A DNA stretch of 20,003 nucleotides from Saprolegnia diclina VS20 (taxonomy: Eukaryota > Oomycota > Saprolegniomycetes > Saprolegniales > Saprolegniaceae). The notes beneath the pieces were generated by a model. The model had not been told where the DNA came from, did no database searches, and worked only from the letters and a program-made list of their open reading frames with translations. Numbering within the stretch: the first letter of the stretch is position 1; every line of letters starts with the position of its first letter. The stretch is taken from contig NW_008246079.1 in the NCBI RefSeq assembly GCF_000281045.1, positions 327,600 to 347,602 on the forward strand, given 5' to 3'. The position numbers were made by a program, and so were the translations under genes. Of this stretch, positions 1-9,201 are shown one piece after another.

Positions 1-647
1 GAGAAGCGGAAAGCGTGTCTCGCGTGCTGGCCATGCGACTGGCAAGCTTTTCGATATGACATATGTTGCGTGAACGCAAGTTCAATGTGAGGTCGGCAAA
101 GGCTAGCAACCTACTTGGACCGGCGAGGGTAAGTGCATGGATGAATCACTTCATTTCTCCTCTCGCTCCGGCACGTGGTCGACAATCAAAATGGCTCGAC
201 AAGGAGCGGCTACAACCCTCGTGTCAACAGCAATCGCTCCGGCGCACCGACCGGAAGTAGCGCCGTTTCCCCGTGTGATTGATGAAAGGAAACGACAGCA
301 CGGGGCTCGTTGTCAACGCTGGTGGTGGGCGTTGGAATGTGATTGAGACGACTCAAAGCAAGACAAAAGATTGCAATTTCGCCATCGTCTCATGCAGCAG
401 TGCGGTGAACCACCTCGCTTCCAGCGTGGCAACGACGAGAACGGCAGGACTTGTACGTTGTCCGCGTTAAAGGTCGAGTAGACCCTTGGTACGTACGAGA
501 GCTCGTCATCGTCTCTACTCGAGCATACGGTCGCAGTGGCCTCAATGTTGAATTGTGTCTCATCGTGCTCGCGCTGCTCTTTTCGATTGCAGTAGGCGCA
601 GACGGCGACGCGGAGGATAAAGCAGCTCGAAAGCAAGCGTGGAACCA
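1..647. other. No confident gene (left edge)
   Basis: Short overlapping open frames occur on both strands but none shows a recognisable domain or a consistent GC-rich third position. One plus-strand frame around 540-720 contains a hydrophobic stretch resembling a signal peptide, but it continues as the antisense of the better-supported minus-strand crystallin-like gene. I see no RNA gene or repeat. The stretch probably holds the 3' flank of the gene at 648-1587. Confidence 0.5.
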
Positions 648-1587
648 CTACATTGCAGCAGCATCAACGCCAAGCGTCGATGAATCAAAAGAGGCTACTG
701 TCACGAAGGGCGTGCATACGTTGACGTCCGCAGAGCAAGACACGAGCGGACCACGGCACCGCCGGAGGACGTCACCTCGCGCGTTATTGTTGTCGACAAG
801 CAGTCGCGCTGCACAGGTCTCGCAGGTTGCGACGCTAGGAACGAGGTGGCACGCGGGCCAAAGATCATTCTTGACGCAGTAAGCGTCTTGTATGCGCTGC
901 CACGCCAGCACAGCGCCGGAGACACTGTGGGCGAGAGGCTGCCGCGCACTTCGAAAAGCGGGAGCCGCCGCGCGGCCTGAAAGCACCAGTCACTCGCGAC
1001 AGAGCACCCGTCGTTACCCCAGTGCTCTCGACGCGCGGGTCCGCACGGCGCTGGAAACTTTGAGAGACTCGTATCGTTGTTGCCGCTGGTCCGAATCCAC
1101 TCGTACGCATCCAGCAGCGGCAAGAGGTCATCGACGTTCTCACCAAGAAGGCAGATGACGCCGTTCACTAAATTGCACTCGGGACGTGAGCTCCGGGCAG
1201 CTAAGCGCACCACCATGAAGCCTTCCCATGTGCCAAGGAAGCGCCAGGGCGCCTCGATGGTTCCGACCGGCTGTGTCGGCAGCGTCGTTGCATTGCGCAC
1301 TTCGAACGAGACGATGCGGCCGACCCACTTGCCCGTGTAAACAGTGGAGAGATACCAGGTCGCGTTGTCGCCGTTGCGGCCGGTTTGGTCGTAGGTGACG
1401 AGGTTGACGTCGTCGCTGAGCTTGATCGACTGAATGGAATTGCGAAAAGCAACGTAAAATGTGTTGGTCTCGTTGGCTGCGAAGATGCAGGACCGGCCTT
1501 TGTAGTAGGGCCACTCGTACACGGTGACGTCGGCGACGCGCCAAGCAGCAAGAGGACGTCAGCGACATGCCGCAGTCGAGAGCTCAT
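648..1587 (-). CDS. Secreted beta/gamma-crystallin-like protein with Cys-rich C-terminus; apparent frameshift after signal peptide
   Basis: The first ATG (1587) opens a 17-residue signal-peptide-like segment (MSSRLRHVADVLLLLGA). The frame is then lost near 1537-1540, where one missing base would connect it to the main frame. That frame starts with VADVTVYEW and contains two Greek-key-like motifs: Y-x4-Y-x-G-x-S followed by SIQSIKL, then YDQTGRNG followed by IVSFEV (about 1537-1298). This is the beta/gamma-crystallin pattern. Further on lie two Cys in ECNLVNGVICLLGENVDDLL. A 41-nt GT-AG intron (977-1017, donor GTAACG, acceptor TTTCAG) joins in frame to a second exon (976-648) with seven cysteines that ends at a TAG. 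No GT-AG intron was found that repairs the 5' frame, because a TGA lies just upstream and no AG follows it before the domain. It is therefore a recent pseudogene, an assembly error or an unrecognised splice. The corrected length would be about 300 aa. The domain call is by eye; the function is unknown, possibly wall or matrix related. Confidence 0.5.
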
Positions 1588-1935
1588 GGACGTAGAAAGA
1601 TGCAATGCCGCTTGTGCGTAAGGAAGCAGTGTTGAGGGATGCGCCGCCTTTTGCGCGGCCGCCACTACGCCACGTTATCCGGATGATTGGCATAACGGCA
1701 TGCGACAAGTGGTGGACAGTTCCAGTCCACGATAGCATAGCACGGCCATTAGCACGGCCATGACCAAGGTACACGTAGAATGGCAATAGCCCACCAACGG
1801 TGCTCTTATTCTTACACGGAGCTTGGTGTACGAGCCACTGCAATATTCTACTCCACCAAAATGGACTCGCAATAATCAGCCGCCACCACCACCAAGGCGC
1901 CTCCAATACAAAAAAGGAATTGGGTCATTGATGCT
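1588..1935. other. Intergenic, between phosphatase 3' end and crystallin-like 5' end
   Basis: No gene is seen. Both flanking genes run on the minus strand, so this stretch should hold the phosphatase 3' UTR and terminator side and the promoter of the crystallin-like gene. It contains a perfect two-unit 12-bp tandem repeat at 1738-1761 and a short A-run near 1910. Confidence 0.6.
1738..1761. repeat. 12-bp tandem duplication
   Basis: The unit TAGCACGGCCAT occurs twice in immediate succession. It lies about 150 bp upstream of the crystallin-like start codon. It may be simple slippage or a duplicated factor site; nothing else supports a function. Confidence 0.7.
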
Positions 1936-3559
1936 TTACGAGATCGGGGCACCAATCGCACCGTTGATCGAGCTCTTGCACTCGATACCAGGCGCGCCCT
2001 TGGCCGTGTACGTCGAGCTCGGGATGAACCAGCAGTGGCCGCGCTGCAGCCCACCGCGCTTGGTGCCTTCGAGGTTGTTGCCAGCAAAGCTCCACGTTCG
2101 GTCAAACGTCACCCACTGCGCCTTGAGCCAGTCTTTCGAGAAACTCAGCTCAAAGAACCCGTACGGGTAGCCGGCGCCGGCCCAGACGTTCTTGACGAAA
2201 TCGTTCGAGAGCGCGTTGGCCGAGCTCGTGTAGATGCCACCGCCGCCGCCATTCTCAATGAAATGGGTGCCCCAGAGCGACGTGTCGTGCGAGAAGGCGT
2301 GCGTGTGGCCATTCATAAAGACCTGCACGTTCGTGTCCTTTGTGAGCTTGAAGAGTTCCTTCTGCTTGTCCGGGCTCATGTGGTGGTGCGGCGAGTAGTG
2401 CGTGTTGATAATCTTGAAGTCGGCCGTCGACGCCGCAATGTCGCGCGTCGCCTGCTTGATCGAGTCCTTGCCCCAGCCGTTGATCTCGTCAATGCACGCG
2501 TTGTACATGCCCATGTCACCGCCCGCGCAGTACTGGTCGCCGGGCTTCGAGTCTTCGCACTTGGCCTGCGCCGCCGGGTTGTTCTGCGTGTAGCCAAAGC
2601 ACTGGCAGCAGATCTGCATGCCGCCGTGGTTGTCGGCGTAGTTGGTGTCCATGTTGAAGATGTCGACAGTCACGCCGCCGGCCGTGTAGCTGTCGACGTA
2701 GTAGTGGTCCTTGAGCTGCCACCGGTCGTTGTCCGGCGACTTGTAGCGCTGCTGGTACTTGAAGCGCTGGTTGAGGTTCTCGACGAGCTCGGCCGGGCTC
2801 CCGCATTTCGTGTACTCGTTCTTCTCGGCGCCGCAGAGGTACATGGCCCCGCCAATGTCGTGGTTGCCAATCACGTTGAGCCACTTGATGCCCTTGAGCG
2901 CCGGGTCCGAGTACATGTCCTCAAACGTCGTCGCAAATCGAAACTTGTCGTCGTTGCTGCCGCCAAGACCGTCCCAGTAAAAGTTATCGCCGTGGCCAAT
3001 GATGCGCACGGGCTTGAGCTCCTTGGCCGACTGCGCCATGAGCGTCGCCACGTAGCTCTGCGACCAAAAGTCAACCTTGTACCGGTTCTCGCTCGGGTTG
3101 GTCTTCGAGTTGTACATCTTGCAGCAACTGCCCGGGTTGTCGTCCGACCCGCTCTTCTTGTACGGCGTCGAGCCCCAATCGCCGACCGCGAGCATCGTAA
3201 ACGTCGGCGTCATCGTCTCCGGGTCCGCCGTGGGGTTGGCCAAGAGCGGGTTGACCTTGGTCGCGTTCGTCTTGGGGATCAAGTCGGCGTCCGAGACCGT
3301 CGAGCCAGACAGGCCGGGCGACGAGCTGTTCGAGGACGGCGACGGCGTCGCATTGCCGTTCGACTTGTCCGACGACGTCGACGCCGAATCGTCCTTCTTG
3401 GTTGCAACGACCGCAACGACCGTGGCAACGGCGGCGACGACGACGATACCGCCGACGATCATAAAGATCTTCTTCTACAAAGGGCATGAGATCGATGGCG
3501 CACAAGCGAGCGCACGAGGTTACCTTGCTGCTGCTGGCTGGCGCCCCCGACTCGGTCAT
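1936..3559 (-). CDS. Membrane-anchored purple acid phosphatase-like metallophosphatase
   Basis: Two exons: 3559-3524 and 3474-1936, separated by a 49-nt GT-AG intron (3475-3523; GTAACC...TTTGTAG). The spliced product is 524 aa. It begins MTESGAPASSSK and runs into KKIFMIVGG, so the short first exon supplies the cytoplasmic side of a signal anchor (hydrophobic residues about 16-37). A Ser/Thr/Asn-rich linker follows to about residue 95. The calcineurin-like metallophosphatase core shows GDWG (110-113), GDNFYWDG (D175, Y178), GNHD (215-218), NTH (H371) and GHTH (401-404). These are the metal-ligand blocks of the purple acid phosphatase / TRAP group, including the Tyr of GDxxY that coordinates Fe(III). 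Predicted role: extracellular phosphate-ester hydrolysis by a type II membrane ectoenzyme. Cys pairs (CC, CCQC) suggest disulfides. No catalytic residue appears missing. The ATG at exon 2 codon 5 could serve as an alternative start, but it would remove the basic KKIF flank of the anchor. Confidence 0.9.
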
Positions 3560-5039
3560 GTCTGTTCGGGTTGTTGGCTGGAAAAGGCAAAGTGAGCTGC
3601 TAGAATCAGACCACACGACGCCGGCGTAGAAATGGCTGCACAAAAATTCGCCGCCAATGTCTCGGGGCGTGTTTAAACGCGTTTTACCCGTGGTAATACA
3701 TGCAGGAGGACTGAGCCTCCTCCACAGCACGATGGTGGAATTGATGCTCGTTGGCGTCGCAAGCTGCTGTTGGACACCTGCAAAGGACCGAGCTGCGGTG
3801 GCAAAGGCATGACGGCATCGGTTTCGACTCAGCCAACCACACCAATAAGTTCTTGGATACTACTAACAGGTACCCAGAATGCTAGTATCTCCTAGAACCC
3901 CCAACCCCAAGCACGGTCGAGGACTAGTAGCAGTGGAGGCAAAAGGAAGCGACGAGAGAGCACGGCAGCACACATCGAGTCGAGATAAAACGCGATGGAT
4001 TTGTATGGAGACCAGCAATAGCTTTCATGCATGTCGTTCCTCTGGAACTGAGTCGCGCGTCGGTGGCCGTCAACAAGGTCGAAAGAACCCGATCAAGAAA
4101 CATCGACAGCCTTCCTGGGCCGACAGCTGGCGCCATTTGATGGCCACCGATTGGCGGCGCCGAGAGCCGGAGCGTGCGACGTTGAATGCAAACGTTTTAA
4201 CGCGTTTAACGCGGCTTTGTGCTGCATGAGGGGGATGCGCGTGCAGTGCCGAGGTGCCGCACCTGCGATCGTGGGTGGACTGGCCTGCGCCGGTCGTGAC
4301 AGCAACGCCAATGCAGCCCACCACCCAACTCGACTCCCAACTCGGCATTTCGGAGTTTCGCGCCAGGCGAGAAATGGATTCTAGACTGAAGACGCGCATT
4401 ACGGCGGAGCTGCTTACGCTAGTCGTTGTACAGTACCGCAAGCGTGTGTGGAGTGCCAGCCATTCGCGCACGACGATGGAAGCATCGATCTGCAGTGGCG
4501 CGATGCTCTTGACGGCAAGATGCGCGCTGGCGGTGCACCCGCCACCACACATGGAAAGGCGGGGACAAAGACACTTCGTGCATCCGGGAGCAGCCACGAG
4601 CCAAAGAGAAAGCCATGTTCTTCTGCCCTGGTCGGCGCTGCCATTGGTGCCCTCCTGCAATGTGGCACGCGCCAACGAGCTCGATGTGTTGCTGCTTGCC
4701 ATGCCTGGAGCTCTCGTCACTGTAGCTGCACCCAATCGGACGCGGATGATCACTCGGCAGGTTCGCCGTCCGTCTCGTGTCCGTGCAGGCTGTCGCTTGC
4801 GGTGGTCGCTAGTCCATTAGACGTGACGTGCGCCCAGGCTACGAAAATTGGCTGTGTTGTCTGAGCGTGGACTTGGTGGACCTACTAGCACCCAAGCAGC
4901 GTCTCTTCTGGTTCATCGAAGCGCTCTCAGTGAGGACTCGATTTGTATCTGATTTCTGCTTTGCAGTTGCACGACATGGCAGCGCACGTCACATCGACAG
5001 GGCACAGGGTTAACAGAGTGTAATTAAGAGGGATTAAGA
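3560..5039. other. 1.5-kb region without a confident gene
   Basis: The first part is the promoter of the phosphatase. Several overlapping open frames exist between about 4070 and 4860 on both strands, the longest about 227 codons on the minus strand. They lack a recognisable motif, and the long ones begin at non-ATG codons. Composition is less GC3-biased than the neighbouring genes. A decayed gene or unrecognised exons cannot be excluded. No repeats or RNA genes were recognised. Confidence 0.45.
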
Positions 5040-6263
5040 TTAAGCGACATTGGCGTACCCTTGGCGTTTGTGTTCGCGCAGCAACGCTATGCCGATCACA
5101 CCGATAGCACCGATGCTGGCACCGACAACAATGATGGTGGCGGGGATTGAACCGCGGAACGTTGGCGGCGCCAACTGCGTCGAGTGTGAATCGAACGCCT
5201 TGTCCAAGTGCGACCGGTTCGGAATGTCTTTCGAGTGTGTCGTCGACGCCAAAAGTGCGTCCGTGACGTCATCAAACCAGCGCCCAAACGTCACGGCAAG
5301 GGCTTGTCGCTTGGCGCCAGGCGCAAAGTCGATGCGACGCAAGTCGACCATGCGCAAATTGAGGTTTTGCGTCGACTGGAAATAGAGTTTTCGGTGCATG
5401 TGGTCCCGCACCAATGCAAACTCAGTGCCGCCGCCGTCTTTGCCCGCCAGCGGTACCTGTACCGTGCCTAGAAAGTGCGCGGCGGAAGCGACGGCCGCCT
5501 GCTCGCTCGACGCCGCGCCGTAGCTCGTCGACGGGTCATACGCGCGATCGCGGTGGCGGTTGAGCATCGAGAGACGCACGAAGCGCTCGGTCGAGCCATA
5601 GCCCGACGGCAGCGACGTGGCGTTCGCGAGCGCCGCCAACTGGTCGGGCAGCGGCGGGTCGTTGGTGAGCACGCCATTCGGGTTGTCATATATATGCAGC
5701 GTCTGGTTCAAAATCTCGAGCACGAGGCTGCGACCGGATGCATCGTGGACGGCGACGTGGAGCGGATACGACGCCACTGGTGTCCCTGGTGCAAACATCG
5801 TCAACAGCGCTGGGTCGATCTCGGCCATTTGAACCGTCGCGAGCTTGGCGCGGACATCGTCGACGGACGCGCAGGTCCCGAGGAGGTGCGACACCACCGA
5901 CGTGACGACGGGCCGAGGATTCGTCGGGTCGGCCGTGCGATAGCTGGTCGCGTCAAGCCACAGCCACGCCGCCGAAAGACCAGCTTCGTTGAGCCCGTCC
6001 GTGGCTACGTTGGCGCCGTAGGCATTCACGCTGACAAATCCGTAAATCGAGTCCCACGCGTAGCTGCTGCAGTTGGCGCAGTCCCGCGCCGGCGGCTCAC
6101 GGAGGCGGGTGCCCCGCGGGACGATCTCCAAGTGCGCGTTCAGGTCCAGCGTAAAGTCCATCGTACGAGCCGAGATGGTTTCGTTTGTCGAATTTAGGAG
6201 GAACTCGCTGCAGCCATGTACAGCCGCGCTTAGCATTAGAAGCCACTGACCACGCATCCACAT
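5040..6263 (-). CDS. Linear amide C-N hydrolase (C59, choloylglycine hydrolase / penicillin acylase type), paralog 1
   Basis: 407 aa from the first ATG (6263); an ATG two codons later is also possible. The 17-residue signal peptide ends directly at Cys18 in HGCSEF, which aligns with the N-terminal nucleophile Cys of Ntn hydrolases. SARTMDF follows, carrying the conserved Arg33 and Asp36. Then come GLNEAGLSAAW (the NE-GL motif), DNPNGVLTN (V-x-TN motif) and ERFVR (the RFxR arginine region). The C-terminus has one hydrophobic segment (about the last 34-12 residues) and a short basic tail, predicting a type I membrane ectoenzyme. A CxxC (DCANCSSYAW) lies between the nucleophile region and the NE-GL motif. 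It is the most divergent of three tandem paralogs and downstream of the other two. The substrate is unknown: the family cleaves bile-salt, penicillin V, acyl-homoserine-lactone or other acyl amides. Confidence 0.9.
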   Translation of the reverse strand: MWMRGQWLLMLSAAVHGCSEFLLNSTNETISARTMDFTLDLNAHLEIVPRGTRLREPPARDCANCSSYAWDSIYGFVSVNAYGANVATDGLNEAGLSAAWLWLDATSYRTADPTNPRPVVTSVVSHLLGTCASVDDVRAKLATVQMAEIDPALLTMFAPGTPVASYPLHVAVHDASGRSLVLEILNQTLHIYDNPNGVLTNDPPLPDQLAALANATSLPSGYGSTERFVRLSMLNRHRDRAYDPSTSYGAASSEQAAVASAAHFLGTVQVPLAGKDGGGTEFALVRDHMHRKLYFQSTQNLNLRMVDLRRIDFAPGAKRQALAVTFGRWFDDVTDALLASTTHSKDIPNRSHLDKAFDSHSTQLAPPTFRGSIPATIIVVGASIGAIGVIGIALLREHKRQGYANVA

Positions 6264-6825
6264 CACGTCGTCAATTTGCAAATGAGCTGCTTCCGCCTGG
6301 CAATCTCCAAAACGCCCTTCATTCCTGTACAGAGTGATGGTTATCGTGCATGTGATTGGCTACGGCGTGGATACCGATACCATGTTGACGCAGGTGGCCC
6401 ACGCTTGCTACCATCATTGCCAGTTCACACTCGAGTCGCCTCGCCATGGTCCGCTCTTATGGCTTCGCTCAGCGAACATTTCCTATGTGATGCGAACGCC
6501 TTTCCCGCGTAAACTCTGTAAGTCTCTCGCCACGTACGTGGCAACTTGCCACGTAGGAGGTAGGTCGTTGAGACGCGCGTGCGACAGGCTTCGAGGGCGT
6601 CGGCTGCGACGAGGCGCACTGAGCTGAGCAGAAGAAGTAAGTCTCTGAAAAGCTCCGTGAGATCCGCACCAGAAGCGGGTTGCCGCTACCGGCCGTGGTT
6701 TTGCCGCCGGCCACGGGTACGCCAGCTAGAGTCTGCAATGTAATGGTCGAGTCGTCATCGTCGTCTCTGTTCGAACGTTCATATTAACACAAAAACAAGC
6801 TCGTTACACGTGTTAGATCATCGTC
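6264..6825. other. Intergenic, promoter region of amide hydrolase paralog 1
   Basis: No gene is seen in these 562 bp between two co-directional minus-strand paralogs. It should hold the 3' UTR of paralog 2 and the promoter of paralog 1. The visible structure is the palindrome pair at 6529-6555. Confidence 0.6.
6529..6555. promoter_or_regulatory. Overlapping perfect palindromes with CACGT cores
   Basis: GCCACGTACGTGGC (6529-6542) is a perfect 14-bp palindrome. It overlaps a second inverted repeat with 10-bp arms TACGTGGCAA (6535-6544) and TTGCCACGTA (6546-6555) around a single C. The GCCACGTA half-site therefore occurs three times, counting both orientations. The cores resemble bZIP/bHLH sites. 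It lies about 270 bp upstream of the paralog 1 start codon; a regulatory role is inference. Confidence 0.4.
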
Positions 6826-8103
6826 TTAGGCCAAGTGCACGTACTCTTTCGAGTGATTTTCGAGGCGGTGGCGGTACGCTCTGTAGCAGACGACGCCGAC
6901 AACTGCGCACGCGAGACCGACGACGGCGCCCATGAGGAAGCTCGCGACTGTGCGATCCGGGTGCACGTACGACGGCAGCGTGTCCAAGTTGGCGTGCAGC
7001 TGCGACGTCTGCTGTGCGAGGCCGTGGAGCTTGGCGATGACCATCGACCGGGGCGGCATGTCGATCGACCGGACGCTCGACGCAAGCGCGTCTTGAGTCA
7101 CATCTACGAACCACTTGCCAAAGGTCACGGGCAGCGACTTGCGCGTCGACGGGTCGTTAAAGTCAATGTGTCCGAGATCGATCGTGCGAAGCACTTGGTT
7201 CTCGGTCGACTTGAAGTAGAGCTTCTTGCGCGTGTGGTCGCGGACGACCGAGTACTGCGTGGCGTCGCCGTGGGCCTGCGCCGGCTCCGGAATCGTGACT
7301 GTATCAATGAGGTGCAGTGCGAGCGAGACGTCGGCCTGCTCGGGCGTCGACACTGAGTAGCTCGTGTTGGCATCGTACGCTTGGGTTGCATAGTGATTGA
7401 GCGCCGAGAGCCGCTGAAAGCGCGCAATCGAGTCGTATCCACCCGGAATGGTATCGACACCCTTGGCCTTGAGCGTCGCGAGGTGCGTCGTCAGCGGCGG
7501 CGCGTTGGTCATGACACCGTTCGGGTTGTCGTACAGGTGCATGGTACCGTTGAGGAACTCGATCACGAGGCTGTGGCCCGCGGCGTCGTGGACTGCGACA
7601 TGCAGCGGGTACGACGACTCGTGCGCGCCGTGCGAGAAGAGCGAGCCGAGCACCGGATCAAACTCGGCGACTTGGACGTCGCGCAAACCGCGGCGGACGT
7701 CGTTGACGCTGGCAAAGTTACCGAGGATGTACGTGATCAAGGACGTGACGACCGGGCGCGGGTCCGATGCGTTCACGACGGGGTACTCGGTACCAACGAG
7801 ATACAGCCACGCCGCCGAGAGCCCGGCTTCGTTCAGCCCGTCCGTAGCCACGTTGACGCCAAACATGTTGAAGCCAACGTAGCCGTACGTCGTTGTCCAG
7901 GCGTAGTCGGCGCAGTCGGGGCAATCTTTCACGATGGGCTCTTCGACAAGCGTGCCACGCGGAATGATCTCGACCGTGCTGTCGAGGTCGATTTGAAAGT
8001 CCATGGTTCGCGCCGAGAGGACGCTGCGATCCGAGTTGAGGCGGAACTCGCTGCAGCCGGCGACGACGGTCGCGACCAGCAGGACCGTCTGGAGCACCTG
8101 CAT
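6826..8103 (-). CDS. Linear amide C-N hydrolase (C59 type), paralog 2
   Basis: 425 aa from the only ATG ahead of the signal peptide (8103). MQVLQTVLLVATVVAG is followed immediately by Cys17 (CSEF), so signal peptidase cleavage would expose the nucleophile. Arg32 and Asp35 lie in SARTMDF, Asn91 in GLNEAGLSAAW, Asn200 in DNPNGVMTN, and RFQR at about 228-231. Together these match the choloylglycine hydrolase / penicillin V acylase pattern. KDCPDC gives a CxxC shared with both paralogs. A hydrophobic C-terminal helix (from about TVASFLMGAVVG) is followed by a roughly 20-residue basic tail, predicting a type I membrane anchor with the catalytic domain outside. Paralog 3 lies 1.1 kb upstream in the same orientation and paralog 1 lies 562 bp downstream. 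The open frame continues upstream of 8103 without an ATG and is probably untranslated. Confidence 0.92.
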   Translation of the reverse strand: MQVLQTVLLVATVVAGCSEFRLNSDRSVLSARTMDFQIDLDSTVEIIPRGTLVEEPIVKDCPDCADYAWTTTYGYVGFNMFGVNVATDGLNEAGLSAAWLYLVGTEYPVVNASDPRPVVTSLITYILGNFASVNDVRRGLRDVQVAEFDPVLGSLFSHGAHESSYPLHVAVHDAAGHSLVIEFLNGTMHLYDNPNGVMTNAPPLTTHLATLKAKGVDTIPGGYDSIARFQRLSALNHYATQAYDANTSYSVSTPEQADVSLALHLIDTVTIPEPAQAHGDATQYSVVRDHTRKKLYFKSTENQVLRTIDLGHIDFNDPSTRKSLPVTFGKWFVDVTQDALASSVRSIDMPPRSMVIAKLHGLAQQTSQLHANLDTLPSYVHPDRTVASFLMGAVVGLACAVVGVVCYRAYRHRLENHSKEYVHLA

Positions 8104-9201
8104 GTGAAGATTCGCTGGCGAAATGCAAACTGGCCTGCGTCCACGACCGCAGCTGCAACGTGAAAAAGGTGGGGAACGCCGATACGCTAAATCCACGCCA
8201 CTTTACAGGCCATTCGCGCTGTACCAGTAAATATTTATATCGATTTTCGTATGCAATGGCGTGTGAATAGTACTGGTTGCGTCTTTTTAGTATTTATCAC
8301 ATTTGAAACGCTGCAAGTGATATTTATGGCCCCCACAGGCAGGGGTATTATTTACCCCTGCCCACAGGGTCCCGAAAAAAAGGACGTTGGACAACCACCG
8401 CATGCGGCTTCCGACAATGGTTGTCTTGTGGCACTACGCTGGAGATTTGCACCAACTTCTTTTGAACTACCCACCAAGTCGTCACAGAAGCCTTCAAGAG
8501 CTCGGGCCAAGAGGGGTCGAACGTTTTTTCGTGGGTACACGGGGTCCCATTGAAAAATGGATATACCACATGTCGCAGCTGAATTTGCACATCAGACGCG
8601 CCAGAAGATCGCCACCAAGAAGATACCGTCGCCAACTGCGGGATCGACGGACTGCGTCTGGCCTCGCATCTGAGCGTGCGACACGGTGCAGATCCACCGT
8701 GATAGCATCGAACGTCAAGGTTTTGGCGGCCACAACCGCTGCTTCGAGCGCGATAGGACAGGCGGCCCACTTCAACATGCCAACGAGTGGCCAATACGAC
8801 GCCGCACAGAACCAGGGACAGTGGCAACTCTGGGCAGCGAAAATAACGGAGACGTGTCGCCGTATCCGCAGAGAATGCAGTAGCTGCCATCGCGGTGAGC
8901 GGTGATGACTCATGCACGGCCACCTCCGGCGTCAGTGTGGCGCAAGCCGCAGTACCTTTCGAGAAGGCTCCATCAACCCAGCTCGTGGACGTTTGCGTCG
9001 GGATCCTTGATCTTGTCAGACTTGCCTACGAGGCTAAGACACGGACGACGAACAGCGCACGGCCATGTTCTCTGTGCTCTTCCATATATCTTCTCGATTT
9101 CAGTCATGAGACTATAGCTATGAGCACGAATCTAGCTACAAGCAAAGGTAGTTCAATTGAAAATATTTACTCTTGCTACAAGCGACAACTCACGACTTTC
9201 T
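8104..9201. other. 1.1-kb intergenic region between amide hydrolase paralogs 2 and 3
   Basis: No confident gene is seen. AT-rich sequence near 8220-8350 precedes the paralog 2 promoter. A strong hairpin sits at 8338-8362. Between 8400 and 8920 overlapping frames exist on both strands, including a minus-strand frame of about 139 codons from an ATG at 8913, but without a recognisable domain. It may hold a decayed gene or transposon remnant. Confidence 0.45.
8338..8362. repeat. Perfect 10-bp inverted repeat with 5-nt loop
   Basis: GGCAGGGGTA and TACCCCTGCC flank the loop TTATT. A CCACAGG-like heptamer sits on both outer sides of the hairpin, as a direct rather than inverted repeat. It lies about 235 bp upstream of the paralog 2 start codon. 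The stem would fold in DNA or RNA; its function is unknown. Confidence 0.7.

Noticed and set aside
2035-3489. 484-codon plus-strand open frame opposite the phosphatase
   Set aside because: Val/Arg-rich antisense shadow of a GC-rich gene with no domain; the minus strand has complete metallophosphatase motifs.
8104-8196. N-terminal extension of amide hydrolase paralog 2 (and similar ones at 6264-6281 and 10450-10503)
   Set aside because: These extensions start at GTG or TTG; in a eukaryote the ATG directly before the signal peptide is the better start.
8387-8905. Transposase-like gene between amide hydrolase paralogs 2 and 3
   Set aside because: Both strands are open, but no DDE or other transposase motif, no terminal repeats and no target duplication were seen around it.
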